Positions 1 through 8,679 are shown, counted from the stretch's first letter. The stretch is 22,355 bases of DNA from Limnoraphis robusta CS-951 (GCF_000972705.2 NZ_LATL02000152.1:1-22355); one strand, 5' to 3'. Numbers and translations are program-made. The notes: generated by a model not told the origin, from the sequence alone.

Positions 1-134
1 AACCCGCCCCGGTGTTGTAGGGGCTGGTTCCCCAACAGATGTATGTCTCCCATCAATAACTGATATAAACCCGCCCCGGTGTTGTAGGGGCTGGTTCCCC
101 AACAGATGTATGTCTCCCATCAATAACTGATATA
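1..134. repeat. Tandem duplication (67 bp period) of a MITE-like palindromic element, type A
   Basis: Two identical 67 bp units (1-67 and 68-134) are followed by a third start at 135. Each unit contains a minus-oriented element running from GTAGGGGCTGGTTCC to ATATAAACCCGCCCC (17-77 and 84-144). Its ends are imperfect inverted repeats of GGGGCGGGTT / AACCCGCCCC. The sequence next to one end (CAATAACTGATATAAACCCGCCCC, split here as CAATAACTGATAT plus AAACCCGCCCC) recurs at 13871-13894, so this is a dispersed family and not a local accident. The first copy may begin before the window. Confidence 0.85.
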
Positions 135-325
135 AACCCGCCCCGGTGTTGACTAGGGGAAAAAACTGCTCGCAAGGGCGGGTTTATAAAGGTTAATTGT
201 TATTATCAAAGATGGTTACAGAACCCGCCCCGGTGTTGACTAGGGGAAAAAACTGCTCGCAAGGGCGGGTTTATAAAGGTTAATTGTTATTATCAAAGAT
301 GGTTACAGAACCCGCCCCTACAACA
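135..325. repeat. Tandem duplication (87 bp period) of the same element family, type B
   Basis: Two identical 87 bp units (135-221 and 222-308) are followed by a last AACCCGCCCCTACA at 309-322. Each holds a 56 bp element from GGGCGGGTTTATA to GAACCCGCCCC (176-231 and 263-318). The internal sequence differs from the type A units next door, but the end sequences are shared. The array lies directly downstream of the amylase stop codon, where the palindromic ends could also act as a transcript-end hairpin; that role is inference. Confidence 0.85.
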
Positions 326-335
326 TTAATAACGG

Positions 336-2285
336 TTAAGATTCTCGGCCAGAAGCCCATTTATCTCGCCATTTAACAATCCCTTCACTGGCAATCACCC
401 AACGACGAGCAATTATATTTTCTCGTAGGGGAGATTGTCCTTCTCTCAGCAGAACATACTTATAATTAATCAGTTTTCCGGCACTTTCATTAAAGGGAAT
501 TTCACCAAACCAAGTGTTACTATTAATATATTCAAGAGGATATGCTTTGGCAATATCCCAGTTTCCAAGTTCAGGACAATCTCCAATCACAACAATACTT
601 TCACCGGGAAGGGTTTCTACTCCGTTTAACTGCGCCCGAATAATAGTTTGGGCTTTGAGTCGTTCTCCGAGATGAGAAAGGACAATAACTTGCTTATAAT
701 CGAGTTGAAGATTGTGTATTTTTCCGTCTTGAACTTCGTATTTATTCGGTGACATAATATCGGTATGTTCTCCATCAGGAAAACCCGTTTCTACCGCTTC
801 TAAGGTTACATTTTCGCCCCGATTTAGAGCAACAAAAACTCGAGAATCTCGATAACGACGAGTATAGCAATAAATATCGGGTGTAATGTATTTTTGCCAT
901 TGACCTCCCATCGAAACCGCAGGATTAAACCGTCGCACCCCTGAAAGCAGTCGAATTGTACGATAAACGGGGCTATCTTTATCCCATTTTTCCATCATTG
1001 GACGGTTGTAGGGATCGTTATTTCCGTAGGGATTTGGATCGCCATTTGTATCATTATGAAGATATTGTTCGGTGCCATAATAAATACAAGGAATTCCTCG
1101 TGATGTCATAATTAATGCGATCGCCAATTGTAAATCATCGGGATTCTGATTTAACGTTTGAAAACGGTGCATATCATGGTTATCAATGAAGGTAATCAGT
1201 TCGGTTGCACCGTCGTAGTAATGATCTTTATCGAGTACATCTTTAATTAAGTAAAAACCACCTTCTTCACAGTTTCCTAATGCACGTCGAATAGCTATAC
1301 ACAACCCAAAGTCTAATATAGACATCCCAGAATTATTCACAAATTCAACAGAACGTCCATCATCGGGGCTAGAATAAATCCACTCTCCAAAGATGAAAAT
1401 ATCGGGTCGGTAGGTGGTGATATCGGCGATAAATTCTTGCCAAAACCAAATCGGCATATGTTTAACGGTATCGATTCTTAAGGCATCTATGCCTCGATCT
1501 AACCATTGTTTAATGGCTGATTTGATATAGGTTCGATAGTTAATATTGTTTTCATTAAAAGAGGCGAGTCCTGCTAATTCACAGTTTTTGACTTGCCATT
1601 CATCTTCCCAGTTTGTCACTTCGCCGTAGTGATGATACCAATGATTTTCATCATTATGAAAATCTGCAATTTTCACGCCATCATCATACAATTCTCCCTT
1701 CAGTCCTGCCACATCGGGGCTACTATGGTTACAAACCATATCAAGAATGAGTTTCATCTTGCGTTTGTGCAGTTCCTCAATTAACCGATCAAAAACGGTA
1801 TCTCGGGTTTCTTGAGTTTCGTTTAATGAAGGGTTTTCATTCACTCCAATTAAGCGAGGGTTGAGGCGTTTAAAATCTTTTGTCCAGTAACCATGAACGG
1901 CTGCACTTTCAAAGAACAATCCTTCAACTTGTTCAAATAATGGCGTTAACCACAGGGCGGTTACACCTAAATTTTTCAGATAGTCTAACTGATCAATAAC
2001 GCCTTGTAAATCTCCGCCCCAATATTTTCCCCATTCTTGTTTTTCCGGATCATAAAGTTCTGGATTGGGGCCTTGATTATTGTCTGGATCTCCATCATAA
2101 AATCGATCTACAACAATAAAATAAATCGTTTCTTGACGAAATTCTATATCTCGCGTGTAGAGAAATTCTAAATCAATATCTTGTTCAGTAGGGGCTTCTA
2201 CCGTTTCTTCTATTTTTTCAAATGCTTCGTCTTGGCTGAGTTTGTCGGGAATTGAAGGTTTTTTAGTGGGAAGTTGAGAGGTCAT
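336..2285 (-). CDS. GH13 alpha-amylase family enzyme with C-terminal CBM20 starch-binding domain
   Basis: Predicted to cleave or rearrange alpha-1,4-glucans such as glycogen or starch. Numbered from the ATG at 2285 (649 residues), the (beta/alpha)8 domain shows the GH13 sites: nucleophile Asp272 in DALRIDTVKH, acid/base Glu301 in FIFGEW, and transition-state Asp371 in FIDNHD. The segments DRFYDGDPDNN, KYWGGDLQG, HGYWTKDF and FIDNHDMHRF resemble the cyclodextrin glucanotransferase/maltogenic amylase group (GH13 subfamily 2), so transglycosylation is possible. After a beta domain, the last ~95 residues (VVIGDCPELGNW, NTWFGEIPF, INYKYVL) form a CBM20. No signal peptide is visible, suggesting a cytoplasmic enzyme acting on glycogen. 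A TTG start at 2345 would add 20 residues. Neither start has a clear Shine-Dalgarno, and I prefer the ATG. Family assignment is sure; substrate and product specificity are inferred. Confidence 0.93.
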   Translation of the reverse strand: MTSQLPTKKPSIPDKLSQDEAFEKIEETVEAPTEQDIDLEFLYTRDIEFRQETIYFIVVDRFYDGDPDNNQGPNPELYDPEKQEWGKYWGGDLQGVIDQLDYLKNLGVTALWLTPLFEQVEGLFFESAAVHGYWTKDFKRLNPRLIGVNENPSLNETQETRDTVFDRLIEELHKRKMKLILDMVCNHSSPDVAGLKGELYDDGVKIADFHNDENHWYHHYGEVTNWEDEWQVKNCELAGLASFNENNINYRTYIKSAIKQWLDRGIDALRIDTVKHMPIWFWQEFIADITTYRPDIFIFGEWIYSSPDDGRSVEFVNNSGMSILDFGLCIAIRRALGNCEEGGFYLIKDVLDKDHYYDGATELITFIDNHDMHRFQTLNQNPDDLQLAIALIMTSRGIPCIYYGTEQYLHNDTNGDPNPYGNNDPYNRPMMEKWDKDSPVYRTIRLLSGVRRFNPAVSMGGQWQKYITPDIYCYTRRYRDSRVFVALNRGENVTLEAVETGFPDGEHTDIMSPNKYEVQDGKIHNLQLDYKQVIVLSHLGERLKAQTIIRAQLNGVETLPGESIVVIGDCPELGNWDIAKAYPLEYINSNTWFGEIPFNESAGKLINYKYVLLREGQSPLRENIIARRWVIASEGIVKWRDKWASGRES

Positions 2286-2476
2286 AGGATGAACAATATT
2301 TAGAGTTAAATCAAGAAGGGTTCTTAAAGTATCAACTTTTAACAATCAAACCAACTGTTTTTAGGTACTATTCTCCTAAATTGACAGAGTTGTTTGAGAT
2401 TGAACATAAGATTAACATTTTGATCGACTCTAAAAATCTATCTGAAGACAGATGTGTATTGTTTCGGGTTAACCGT

Positions 2477-2986
2477 TTAATATTCTGACTTTTTTTGAAT
2501 CGGGATTTGTACTTCACTATATTTGAGAGATTCTGGCGTCATGGGTGAATTATAAAACAATCGTCGAGGAGAACCTATCACTTGATATTCTGGATTTTGT
2601 TGTAACCAATTCTCTAGTTTAGACCGATGAATTTCATAGCTTTCCCAAGTATAAGCCCCTTGAATTCCAATACTCACAACCATCATTTCTTGGGTATCAA
2701 CCACTTGAACACCCGGCTGAACTTGCTGCGGGGAAATATTCGGACTAGAATATAGAAAAGAAACATCAGCCTGAGAAGCATCTTGATAACGGGCTTCTAC
2801 AGGTGTTGTCATCGAAATATTATTACTGCTAATATGCTGAAATAAGGGGTTAAAAGCGGCTTTTGTCGCTTGGGTTAAATCGCCAGTATGAGAATAAGTT
2901 ACCCCCCGATAAGCCGGATAATATTTGATTTCAACCACACCCGCTTGAGTCGGTTCAGGAAATCCTTGGGGTAAAGAAGTCGGCAT
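2477..2986 (-). CDS. SOUL family heme-binding-like protein
   Basis: 169 residues of the SOUL/HBP fold. Family marks are VEIKYYPAYRGV near the N-terminus, the hydrophobic-acidic segment ISMTTPVEARY, the central strand EMMVVSIGIQGAY, and a C-terminal RRLFYNSP...EVQIPI region. Related proteins bind heme or tetrapyrroles loosely and some belong to the GyrI-like fold; the ligand of this one cannot be told from sequence. No signal peptide or membrane segment is seen, so it is probably cytosolic. The ATG has a good Shine-Dalgarno (AAGGAG about 12 bases upstream). It lies between the nuclease gene and the amylase gene on the same strand, with an 84 bp gap to the former and about 190 bp to the latter, so a shared transcript is possible but not shown. 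Confidence 0.85.
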   Translation of the reverse strand: MPTSLPQGFPEPTQAGVVEIKYYPAYRGVTYSHTGDLTQATKAAFNPLFQHISSNNISMTTPVEARYQDASQADVSFLYSSPNISPQQVQPGVQVVDTQEMMVVSIGIQGAYTWESYEIHRSKLENWLQQNPEYQVIGSPRRLFYNSPMTPESLKYSEVQIPIQKKSEY

Positions 2987-3070
2987 AATAGTTTATACTC
3001 CTTTTTGATAGTCTCATTAATAGTTTAGCAGCTTTAATGATTGTTTATAGGCTGTAGGAAGCCTAAATTT

Positions 3071-3973
3071 TTAAGGTGGGAAAATCGGGCAGAAATCAGA
3101 AATTTGTTTGAGATCGGTTAAGGTAATTTCGGGTTTATCTCGATACATCACCGCTTTTCCACTGACATAAACGTAACCTCGCCCTAAACCCGCGTAGCGT
3201 TTTTGAATCAGTTGAACCAGGGGCGCATTTTTATCATTTTTGGCTTCAGGAATCCATAATTTTAAGATATGATCTTTTGAACCTGTATGAATTAACGCCC
3301 CACTTCCTATCCATTTTGTGACACCATCTTGTAAATCACAAAAGATAGTAATCCATTGTTCTTCGGCTGCTGCTGCGAGAATTTTTGGATAATCTAAACG
3401 CACCGAAAGCACCCCCGCCCTTATTCCATTCAGACGATAATCTTGAATAACTGAGTCTCGCAGCGTCCACCAAGACATCAGTAATTCGTAGTTGCGAAAG
3501 GCACCATTTTGATTCGTGTGAGGGTTCCAAATAATCCGATGATAGGCTTGGGCTTCGGCTTCAGCTTCCATCATTTGTTGATGATAAAAAACTGAACGAC
3601 CATATTTAATAAAATAGGGACTCCAGCCTTCTCGAATTAACCAAGTATTATAATTTTCACCGTCTTTATGAATATAGCAAATAATCCGACCATGACTATC
3701 TCGATATTTCTCTAAACACACTTCAACAGGTTCATCCCCATCAAATTCTACATCAACTTGAGTTAGTTCACCGTCGGGATTCGTAAAGTATTGGATCGCC
3801 ATTTCAGAAGAGGCTATTCCCGCATTCGTAACGGGTTTTGTTCCACAGGGAAAGGATTCTTCTGTATCAACACAATGCAGCCTCAAAAATTCCCGTTGAC
3901 CATTCAACAATACTTTGAGGGTATCTCCATCAACTACTTTCGTAACTTGTAAGTTTTTAATCCAAGTTCCCAC
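3071..3973 (-). CDS. Staphylococcal nuclease (TNase) fold protein with C-terminal OB-like region
   Basis: 300 residues starting at a GTG; no other in-frame start gives a complete domain. The SNase catalytic set can be placed against the Staphylococcus enzyme: Asp17 in VDGDTLKV, Arg31 in FLRLHCVD, Asp36 and Glu39 in VDTEES (usual form VDTPE), and Arg96 in HGRIICYI. The motif NTWLIREGWSPYF follows, also typical. From about residue 165 a second region ends in VYVSGKAVMYRDKPEITL, which looks like a nucleic-acid-binding OB fold. No signal peptide is seen, unlike secreted thermonucleases, so an intracellular Ca-dependent nuclease role is inferred. The gene is divergent from the NucS-like gene with a 74 bp gap, so two nuclease-fold genes stand head to head. 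Confidence 0.85.
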   Translation of the reverse strand: MGTWIKNLQVTKVVDGDTLKVLLNGQREFLRLHCVDTEESFPCGTKPVTNAGIASSEMAIQYFTNPDGELTQVDVEFDGDEPVEVCLEKYRDSHGRIICYIHKDGENYNTWLIREGWSPYFIKYGRSVFYHQQMMEAEAEAQAYHRIIWNPHTNQNGAFRNYELLMSWWTLRDSVIQDYRLNGIRAGVLSVRLDYPKILAAAAEEQWITIFCDLQDGVTKWIGSGALIHTGSKDHILKLWIPEAKNDKNAPLVQLIQKRYAGLGRGYVYVSGKAVMYRDKPEITLTDLKQISDFCPIFPP

Positions 3974-4047
3974 TGTTCTTTAAAGGCAATTTTAGATACA
4001 ATTGATGGCTATGATATCATAATTAGAATCAAAATCTTGTTATAGAA
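3974..4047. promoter_or_regulatory. Divergent promoter region with a 10 bp palindrome
   Basis: This 74 bp gap separates two divergently read nuclease-type genes and must hold start signals for both. It contains the perfect palindrome ATGATATCAT at 4011-4020 and is AT-rich. No convincing -35/-10 pair was found for either direction, so an operator role for the palindrome is only a suggestion. Confidence 0.25.
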
Positions 4048-5217
4048 ATGCAAAGTTTTGTCACTTTAAGGAAAACAGGCTTATCTTGGGAATTTGAGAC
4101 TGAAGAAGCTTTAGAAGATTTTCTCTTTACTCATCTCGACGAAATACTGGGCTGGACTGTCATCAAACGTCAATATATTGTTAATGGTCAACGTTGTGAT
4201 CTTTTGGCTACAGACAAAACCGGACGGTTGGTGGTGATTGAGTTAAAAAATGTTGAAGATCGCGGCATTGTTCAGCAGCTTACTCGATATTACCATGCCT
4301 TGTTAGAAGAAAAGCCCTTTAGCGATCGCATTGATTATGAACAACCTGTGAATTTAGTGGCGATCGCACCCAGTTTTCACCGAGATAATTTAACAGATCG
4401 CAAATATCATCAACTTGAATTTGAGTTTTTTCAGTTTTCTATTGTTCAAGAGGATAACAAATTTTATCTCATCTTGAAAGATATTGATAGCGATCAAACT
4501 TCACAAATTCAAATTTTTTATGAAGATGCGAGAGAGAGTAATCTTCCCTGTCAACCTCAAAGACTTCGGAAGTTTATGACGGATTTTCCACCGAGTAAAA
4601 AAGAGACAATTTTGAGAATAAGAGAGAAGATTCTTAGTTTTGATTCTAGTATACAAGAGTTTTCAAGTGTAGGAAGTATTAAATATGGAAATGGTACTGC
4701 TAAAAATAGTAAATATTGTGCTGAGTTTCTTTTAGATAAAAGATATTCTCTGGTGTTATTTTTGTGGATACCGTTTAAAGGTGGTGAAAGTAGCCGCATT
4801 GGACGAGCTAGGATTTGGACAGACTGGAATGATAAAGCGTTAGTTGAGGGTTATATTTCGAGTGGAATAGGGCTGCAAATTAATAAAAGGAAAAAGGCGA
4901 TAATGGATTTAAATGGCACAATAAGAACGGGGAGAGAGTTGAAGAAGCTTCAATTAGAAGATCCAACTAGGTTTAGATATAACTATTCACCGCTTAAGAG
5001 TAAAACAATAGCAAAATATGAAAAAGAATTTTGGAATAATTATAAAAAGTTAAAACAATTACAAGCCCTAACCTATGAAGATGTCAAGTTATTAGAAGAT
5101 TATTCAAAATTCTATGAAGAAGATAAAGGAAAAGCAATAGAGATAATACCTTCACCTTATAAAAACTTAGACTCTTTAATTGACTTAGCCTTAGAAAAAT
5201 GGCTAGAACGAGTTTAA
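4048..5217 (+). CDS. NucS/RecB-like nuclease domain protein (DUF91-type N-terminus)
   Basis: 389 residues. Residues ~15-150 match the PD-(D/E)xK nuclease fold of the NucS C-terminal domain (DUF91): Asp51 in GQRCDLLA, Glu65 and Lys67 in VVIELKN, and Gln76 in IVQQLTRYY form the D-ExK-Q set. NucS acts on mismatched or branched DNA in archaea and actinobacteria, but this protein lacks the NucS N-terminal DNA-binding domain, so its target is unknown. Residues ~190-389 are a second, AT-rich-coded domain with a possible DUF5655-like segment (EFSSVGSIKYGNGT, YSLVLFLWIPF); I do not recognise it with certainty. It is the first gene of a plus-strand block ending in a VapBC pair, 48 bp upstream of the antitoxin. 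A restriction or defence role is a reasonable guess from fold and context only. Confidence 0.75.
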   Translation: MQSFVTLRKTGLSWEFETEEALEDFLFTHLDEILGWTVIKRQYIVNGQRCDLLATDKTGRLVVIELKNVEDRGIVQQLTRYYHALLEEKPFSDRIDYEQPVNLVAIAPSFHRDNLTDRKYHQLEFEFFQFSIVQEDNKFYLILKDIDSDQTSQIQIFYEDARESNLPCQPQRLRKFMTDFPPSKKETILRIREKILSFDSSIQEFSSVGSIKYGNGTAKNSKYCAEFLLDKRYSLVLFLWIPFKGGESSRIGRARIWTDWNDKALVEGYISSGIGLQINKRKKAIMDLNGTIRTGRELKKLQLEDPTRFRYNYSPLKSKTIAKYEKEFWNNYKKLKQLQALTYEDVKLLEDYSKFYEEDKGKAIEIIPSPYKNLDSLIDLALEKWLERV

Positions 5218-5265
5218 CTTTTAATTTTGCGCTATTATAGAATGAAGGATTAGGAGTTTTAAAAT

Positions 5266-5499
5266 ATGAATTGGCAAGAATTACGCAAAGAAGCTGATAA
5301 TTTACCCGTCTATGAACGTCTGTTATTGGTTGAAGCCATTATTCGTTCACTTTCTAATGAACTTCGACCTAAAGAACCCATACCGGAAGGAGTTGTCGAA
5401 CGTTTGAGAGGAGTATTAAAAACCGATGAACCTACACCCACCGATGAGGAGATAGAAGCAATGAAATACGAAAGACTCTCGGAGAAATATCTAAAATGA
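5266..5499 (+). CDS. Antitoxin of a VapBC-type toxin-antitoxin pair
   Basis: 77 residues, acidic and mostly helical. The ending RLRGVLKTDEPTPTDEEIEAMKYERLSEKYLK (positions 46-77 of the protein, partly shown here as RLRGVLKTDEPTPTDEE) is a pattern I associate with small cyanobacterial proteins encoded just before PIN-domain toxins. The C-terminal part presumably wraps the toxin, and the N-terminus would give dimerisation or DNA binding. The start has a good Shine-Dalgarno (AGGAG, about 9 bases from the ATG). The stop overlaps the toxin start as ATGA, the usual coupling in such pairs. Autorepression from a promoter in the 48 bp gap upstream is expected from the class; a TATTAT at 5233-5238 may be its -10 box. 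Confidence 0.75.
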   Translation: MNWQELRKEADNLPVYERLLLVEAIIRSLSNELRPKEPIPEGVVERLRGVLKTDEPTPTDEEIEAMKYERLSEKYLK

Positions 5500-5915
5500 G
5501 AGTCTTGCTAGATACAAATATTATACTGGATCACTTCTTAGAGCGGGAACCTTTTGTTCACGAAGCCAAGGCACTTTTAGAAAAAATAGAATCTAAAGAG
5601 ATAGAAGGTTTTGTAACAGCTACCACTGTAACAGACATTTTCTATATTTCTAAAAAATCAAAAGGTGCTGCTTTGTCTAAACAATATATTCGTGAACTTC
5701 TCACGTTACTTGAAGTCTGTGCTGTTAATCGTACTATTCTAGAAGCTGCTATTGCATCAAATTCCGATGATTTTGAGGATGCGGTGCAGTTGGCTTGTGC
5801 AGTTTCCGAAGGTTTGGATGCTATTGTCACCCGAAATATGCAAGGATTTTCAGATGCTTCTATTGATATTTTAACCGCAGGTGAACTGTTAACCCGTTTA
5901 TCTTCAGAAACCTGA
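5496..5915 (+). CDS. PIN-domain toxin, VapC-like ribonuclease
   Basis: 139 residues forming one PIN domain. Acidic metal-site residues are visible: Asp6 in LLDTNIILD, the cluster DDFEDAVQLACA with Asp95, and Asp108 in GLDAIVTRN. VapC toxins are Mg-dependent RNases that cut tRNA or rRNA when the antitoxin is degraded; the target here is unknown. The ATG overlaps the antitoxin stop (ATGA at 5496-5499), so translation is coupled. The domain is full length with no missing catalytic residue that I can see, so the system looks intact. It converges with the SH3 gene 57 bp away. Confidence 0.85.
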   Translation: MRVLLDTNIILDHFLEREPFVHEAKALLEKIESKEIEGFVTATTVTDIFYISKKSKGAALSKQYIRELLTLLEVCAVNRTILEAAIASNSDDFEDAVQLACAVSEGLDAIVTRNMQGFSDASIDILTAGELLTRLSSET

Positions 5916-5923
5916 TCATAAAC

Positions 5924-5960
5924 TCTCAATTCATCAACACTAGAAATGATTTCATTGAGA
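5924..5960. terminator. Possible weak two-way terminator between convergent genes
   Basis: The sequence TCTCAAT (5924-5930) is repeated in inverted form as ATTGAGA (5954-5960), with a short extra CAT/ATG pairing inside. It lies in the gap between the convergent vapC-like and SH3 genes. The stem is AT-rich and there is no long T-run, so this is a weak call. Confidence 0.25.
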
Positions 5961-5972
5961 CTGTATCAAACT

Positions 5973-6461
5973 TTAATTTGAGTCACAAGACGGATCAGCA
6001 ATCAAAGAATTATACATATATCCTACCGTACCGCTACCATTTTCTAAACGAACTTTTGCCCATTGGTTTGTGTTTCCTTCTAACACCGTTAAGGGAGTCC
6101 CATTACGAACTTGACGAATTACTCGCCCTTCAGGAGACTCTCGCAGGTTAACAAAAGTATCTTTGGAGTCCATCGCATAACGTCTCGTACTTCGCCACAA
6201 TAATTCCTTTTTCATAAACCCAGTAATATCATCAAAGCGACTATCAAAAGTCACTTTATACCAACCCTGTTGTTCACCCGTTACAGAAGTTTTAGACCCA
6301 TTAGGAATACCTCGGATCACATTACCATTCGGGGCTGTTCTCACATTAACAGAAGTATCATTCGGATCATAAATTACAAAAGTATTACATTGTTGTTGAC
6401 CGAAAGCCGGAGTCGCAGTTAAGGTCATCAAAAGAATCGGAATAAATTTCAAAAGTTTCAT
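5973..6461 (-). CDS. Exported protein with two bacterial SH3 domains
   Basis: 162 residues. The N-terminus MKLLKFIPILLMTLTATPAFGQ is a classical signal peptide with cleavage likely after AFG. Two SH3b (SH3_3) domains follow: residues ~30-85 (VNVRTAPNGNVIRGIPNG ... GWYKVTF) and ~97-155 (FVNLRESPEGRVIRQVRNG ... WAKVRL). Such domains usually bind cell-wall peptides or act as small periplasmic modules; there is no catalytic domain, so the protein is probably an envelope binding factor. It lies downstream of acs on the same strand, but the terminator at 6501-6533 separates them, so it is likely transcribed alone. The start is fixed by the signal peptide. Confidence 0.85.
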   Translation of the reverse strand: MKLLKFIPILLMTLTATPAFGQQQCNTFVIYDPNDTSVNVRTAPNGNVIRGIPNGSKTSVTGEQQGWYKVTFDSRFDDITGFMKKELLWRSTRRYAMDSKDTFVNLRESPEGRVIRQVRNGTPLTVLEGNTNQWAKVRLENGSGTVGYMYNSLIADPSCDSN

Positions 6462-6500
6462 GGTATAGCAGGGAATAGGAAATAGGTAGAAGGCAATTAA

Positions 6501-6533
6501 AAAAACCCGGTTTCTCCAAGAAACCGGGTTTTT
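6501..6533 (-). terminator. Strong hairpin terminator after acs
   Basis: A perfect 15 bp inverted repeat AAAAACCCGGTTTCT / AGAAACCGGGTTTTT with a 3-base loop begins 11 bases past the acs stop codon. Read on the minus strand it ends in a T-run, as expected of an intrinsic terminator. The same core AGAAACCGGGTTT also occurs at 8612-8625 and, inverted, at 8666-8679, so the hairpin is one member of a dispersed repeat family doing terminator duty. Confidence 0.85.
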
Positions 6534-6544
6534 AAGATTAGAAT

Positions 6545-8512
6545 TTATGCGCCCCCTCTTAACTTTTCTAACACGCTGCGATCTTGTAACGTAGAAGTAT
6601 CGCCACTAATTTCTTGACCTGCTACTAAATTTCGCAACAGACGTCGCATAATTTTACCCGATCGCGTTTTTGGTAAATCATCAGTAAAGCGAATTTCACC
6701 GGGACGGGCGATCGCCCCAATTTCATTAACAACGTGTTGTTTCAACTCTTTTTCTAAGGCTTCACTGGGTTGATGTTCCCCTTCCAAGGTCACAAAAGCG
6801 ACAATTTCTTCGCCCTTCACCTCATCCGGTTTCCCAACCACTGCGGCTTCTGCAACCATCGGATGAGACACCAACGCCGACTCAATTTCCATCGTACCCA
6901 AACGGTGGCCGGAAACATTAATCACATCATCCACCCGACCCATCACCCAAAAATAGCCGTCTTCGTCTTTATGGGCGCCATCTCCGGCAAAATAGATGTA
7001 TTCCCCGTTTTTGGGTCGAATATGTTCCCAATAGGTTCGTTTGAAGCGCTCAGGATCTTTATACACCGTCCGCATCATTCCCGGCCAGGGATGCTTGACA
7101 ACTAAATATCCCCCGCTTTGGTTGGTTACAGGTTCACCGTCTGCATCAACAACATCAGCGATAATACCCGGAAACGGTAACGTTGCGGAACCCGGTTTGG
7201 TTGGCGTCGCACCGGGTAATGGCGTGATCATAAACCCACCCGTCTCAGTTTGCCACCAAGTATCGACAATCGGACAACGACTACCGCCAATTACCCGATG
7301 ATACCAGATCCAAGCTTCCGGGTTAATCGGTTCGCCAACAGTTCCCAACAGTCGCAACGATGACAAGTCACGGGAATTTGGATGATGTTCACCCATCTTC
7401 ATTAAAGCGCGAATGGCAGTCGGAGCGGTATAAAAAATATTAACGCCGTATTTTTCCACCACATCCCACAAACAGCCAGGGTTAGAAGGACGCGCCACCC
7501 CTTCATACATTAACGTTGTTGCCCCATTCGATAACGGCCCGTAGACAATATAACTGTGTCCGGTGATCCAGCCCACATCGGCGGTACACCAATAAATATC
7601 GGTTTCTTGCAAATCAAACGCCCATTTTACGGTAATATGACTGTAGAGGTTATAACCGCCCGTCGTGTGTACGACGCCTTTGGGTTTTCCGGTGGTGCCG
7701 CTTGTATAGAGGATGAACAGCATATCTTCACTATCCATCGGTTCAGCCGGACATTTACCAGAAGCGCCTTGTTGGAGATCATGCCACCAATGATCTCGTC
7801 CGGGTTCCATGTGAACCGTTTGGGCGGTGCGTTTGACGACTAAAACGTTATCAACACTGGATGCGCCGGCTTGTAAGGCTTTATCGACCTGTTCTTTTAA
7901 AGGCACAATAGCATCTTTCCGCCATCCCCCATCTGCGGTAATAACAAGTTTGGCTTCAGCGTCTTCTAAACGATCTTTTAACGCTTCTGCACTAAACCCC
8001 CCAAAAATAACCGTATGGGGCGCCCCAATTCTCGCACAAGCTAACATTGCGATCGCCGCTTCTGGTATCATCGGCATATAGATTCCCACGCGATCGCCTT
8101 TTTGAACGCCGAGCTGTTTAATCACGTTCGCCATCTGACAGACTTCTCGATGCAGTTCCGCATAAGTCAAAGTTCGAGAGTCTCCGGGTTCGCCTTCCCA
8201 AATTAAAGCGGCTTTGTTGCGGCGCCAAGTGGTTAAATGACGGTCTAGACAGTTGTAGGATATATTAATTTTACCCCCAACAAACCACTTGGCAAACGGA
8301 GGCTGCCAATCTAGAACTTGATGCCACTTCTCAAACCAGTGTAGTTCTTTTTCTGCCAGTTCCGCCCAAAATCCTTCGGGGTCAGCTTTCGCTTTTTCAT
8401 AGAGTTGGTTATACTCATCTAAACTTTTAATCTGGGCATTTTGGGAAAATTCCGCTCCCGGATGAAAGAGGCGCTTTTCCTGTAAAATCGATTCAATCGT
8501 GGGTTGTGACAT
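6545..8512 (-). CDS. acs: Acetyl-CoA synthetase (acetate--CoA ligase, AMP-forming)
   Basis: 655 residues, the normal length of Acs. It turns acetate, ATP and CoA into acetyl-CoA, AMP and PPi, letting the cell reuse acetate. Motifs in order: the ATP-binding loop [14 protein letters not shown] (A3), [13 protein letters not shown], the acetate-pocket region [10 protein letters not shown] (A5), [17 protein letters not shown] (A7), the hinge [14 protein letters not shown] (A8), and [14 protein letters not shown] with the lysine that is needed for adenylation and is acetylated in many bacteria. The N-terminal segment with [24 protein letters not shown] is also typical of Acs and not of other acyl-CoA ligases. 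The ATG lacks a clear Shine-Dalgarno, as is common in cyanobacteria. A strong terminator follows. Confidence 0.97.
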   Translation of the reverse strand: MSQPTIESILQEKRLFHPGAEFSQNAQIKSLDEYNQLYEKAKADPEGFWAELAEKELHWFEKWHQVLDWQPPFAKWFVGGKINISYNCLDRHLTTWRRNKAALIWEGEPGDSRTLTYAELHREVCQMANVIKQLGVQKGDRVGIYMPMIPEAAIAMLACARIGAPHTVIFGGFSAEALKDRLEDAEAKLVITADGGWRKDAIVPLKEQVDKALQAGASSVDNVLVVKRTAQTVHMEPGRDHWWHDLQQGASGKCPAEPMDSEDMLFILYTSGTTGKPKGVVHTTGGYNLYSHITVKWAFDLQETDIYWCTADVGWITGHSYIVYGPLSNGATTLMYEGVARPSNPGCLWDVVEKYGVNIFYTAPTAIRALMKMGEHHPNSRDLSSLRLLGTVGEPINPEAWIWYHRVIGGSRCPIVDTWWQTETGGFMITPLPGATPTKPGSATLPFPGIIADVVDADGEPVTNQSGGYLVVKHPWPGMMRTVYKDPERFKRTYWEHIRPKNGEYIYFAGDGAHKDEDGYFWVMGRVDDVINVSGHRLGTMEIESALVSHPMVAEAAVVGKPDEVKGEEIVAFVTLEGEHQPSEALEKELKQHVVNEIGAIARPGEIRFTDDLPKTRSGKIMRRLLRNLVAGQEISGDTSTLQDRSVLEKLRGGA

Positions 8513-8611
8513 TTTAAATAACTGTAACTCTGGTTACGATTTCTATTCTATTGTCTGTCTAAAGGGGGACACAATAGGCGATCGCTTCACAATTTTCTAA
8601 ATATCGGGTGT

Positions 8612-8679
8612 CAGAAACCGGGTTTCAAGTAGCGCTATCAGCTTCTAGCCGATATTTTTCCTTAAGAAACCCGGTTTCT
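8612..8679. repeat. Inverted pair of the AGAAACCGGGTTTC dispersed repeat
   Basis: AGAAACCGGGTTTC (8612-8625) and GAAACCCGGTTTCT (8666-8679) are exact reverse complements separated by 40 bases. The same core forms the acs terminator at 6501-6533. The position upstream of acs excludes a terminator role for acs itself; the pair could end the transcript of the small membrane gene at 8972-9208. Confidence 0.7.

Noticed and set aside
1..325. CRISPR-like tandem repeats at the left edge
   Set aside because: The units are identical over their whole length with no unique spacers, there are only two copies of each, and the end motifs match dispersed inverted-repeat elements elsewhere in the window.
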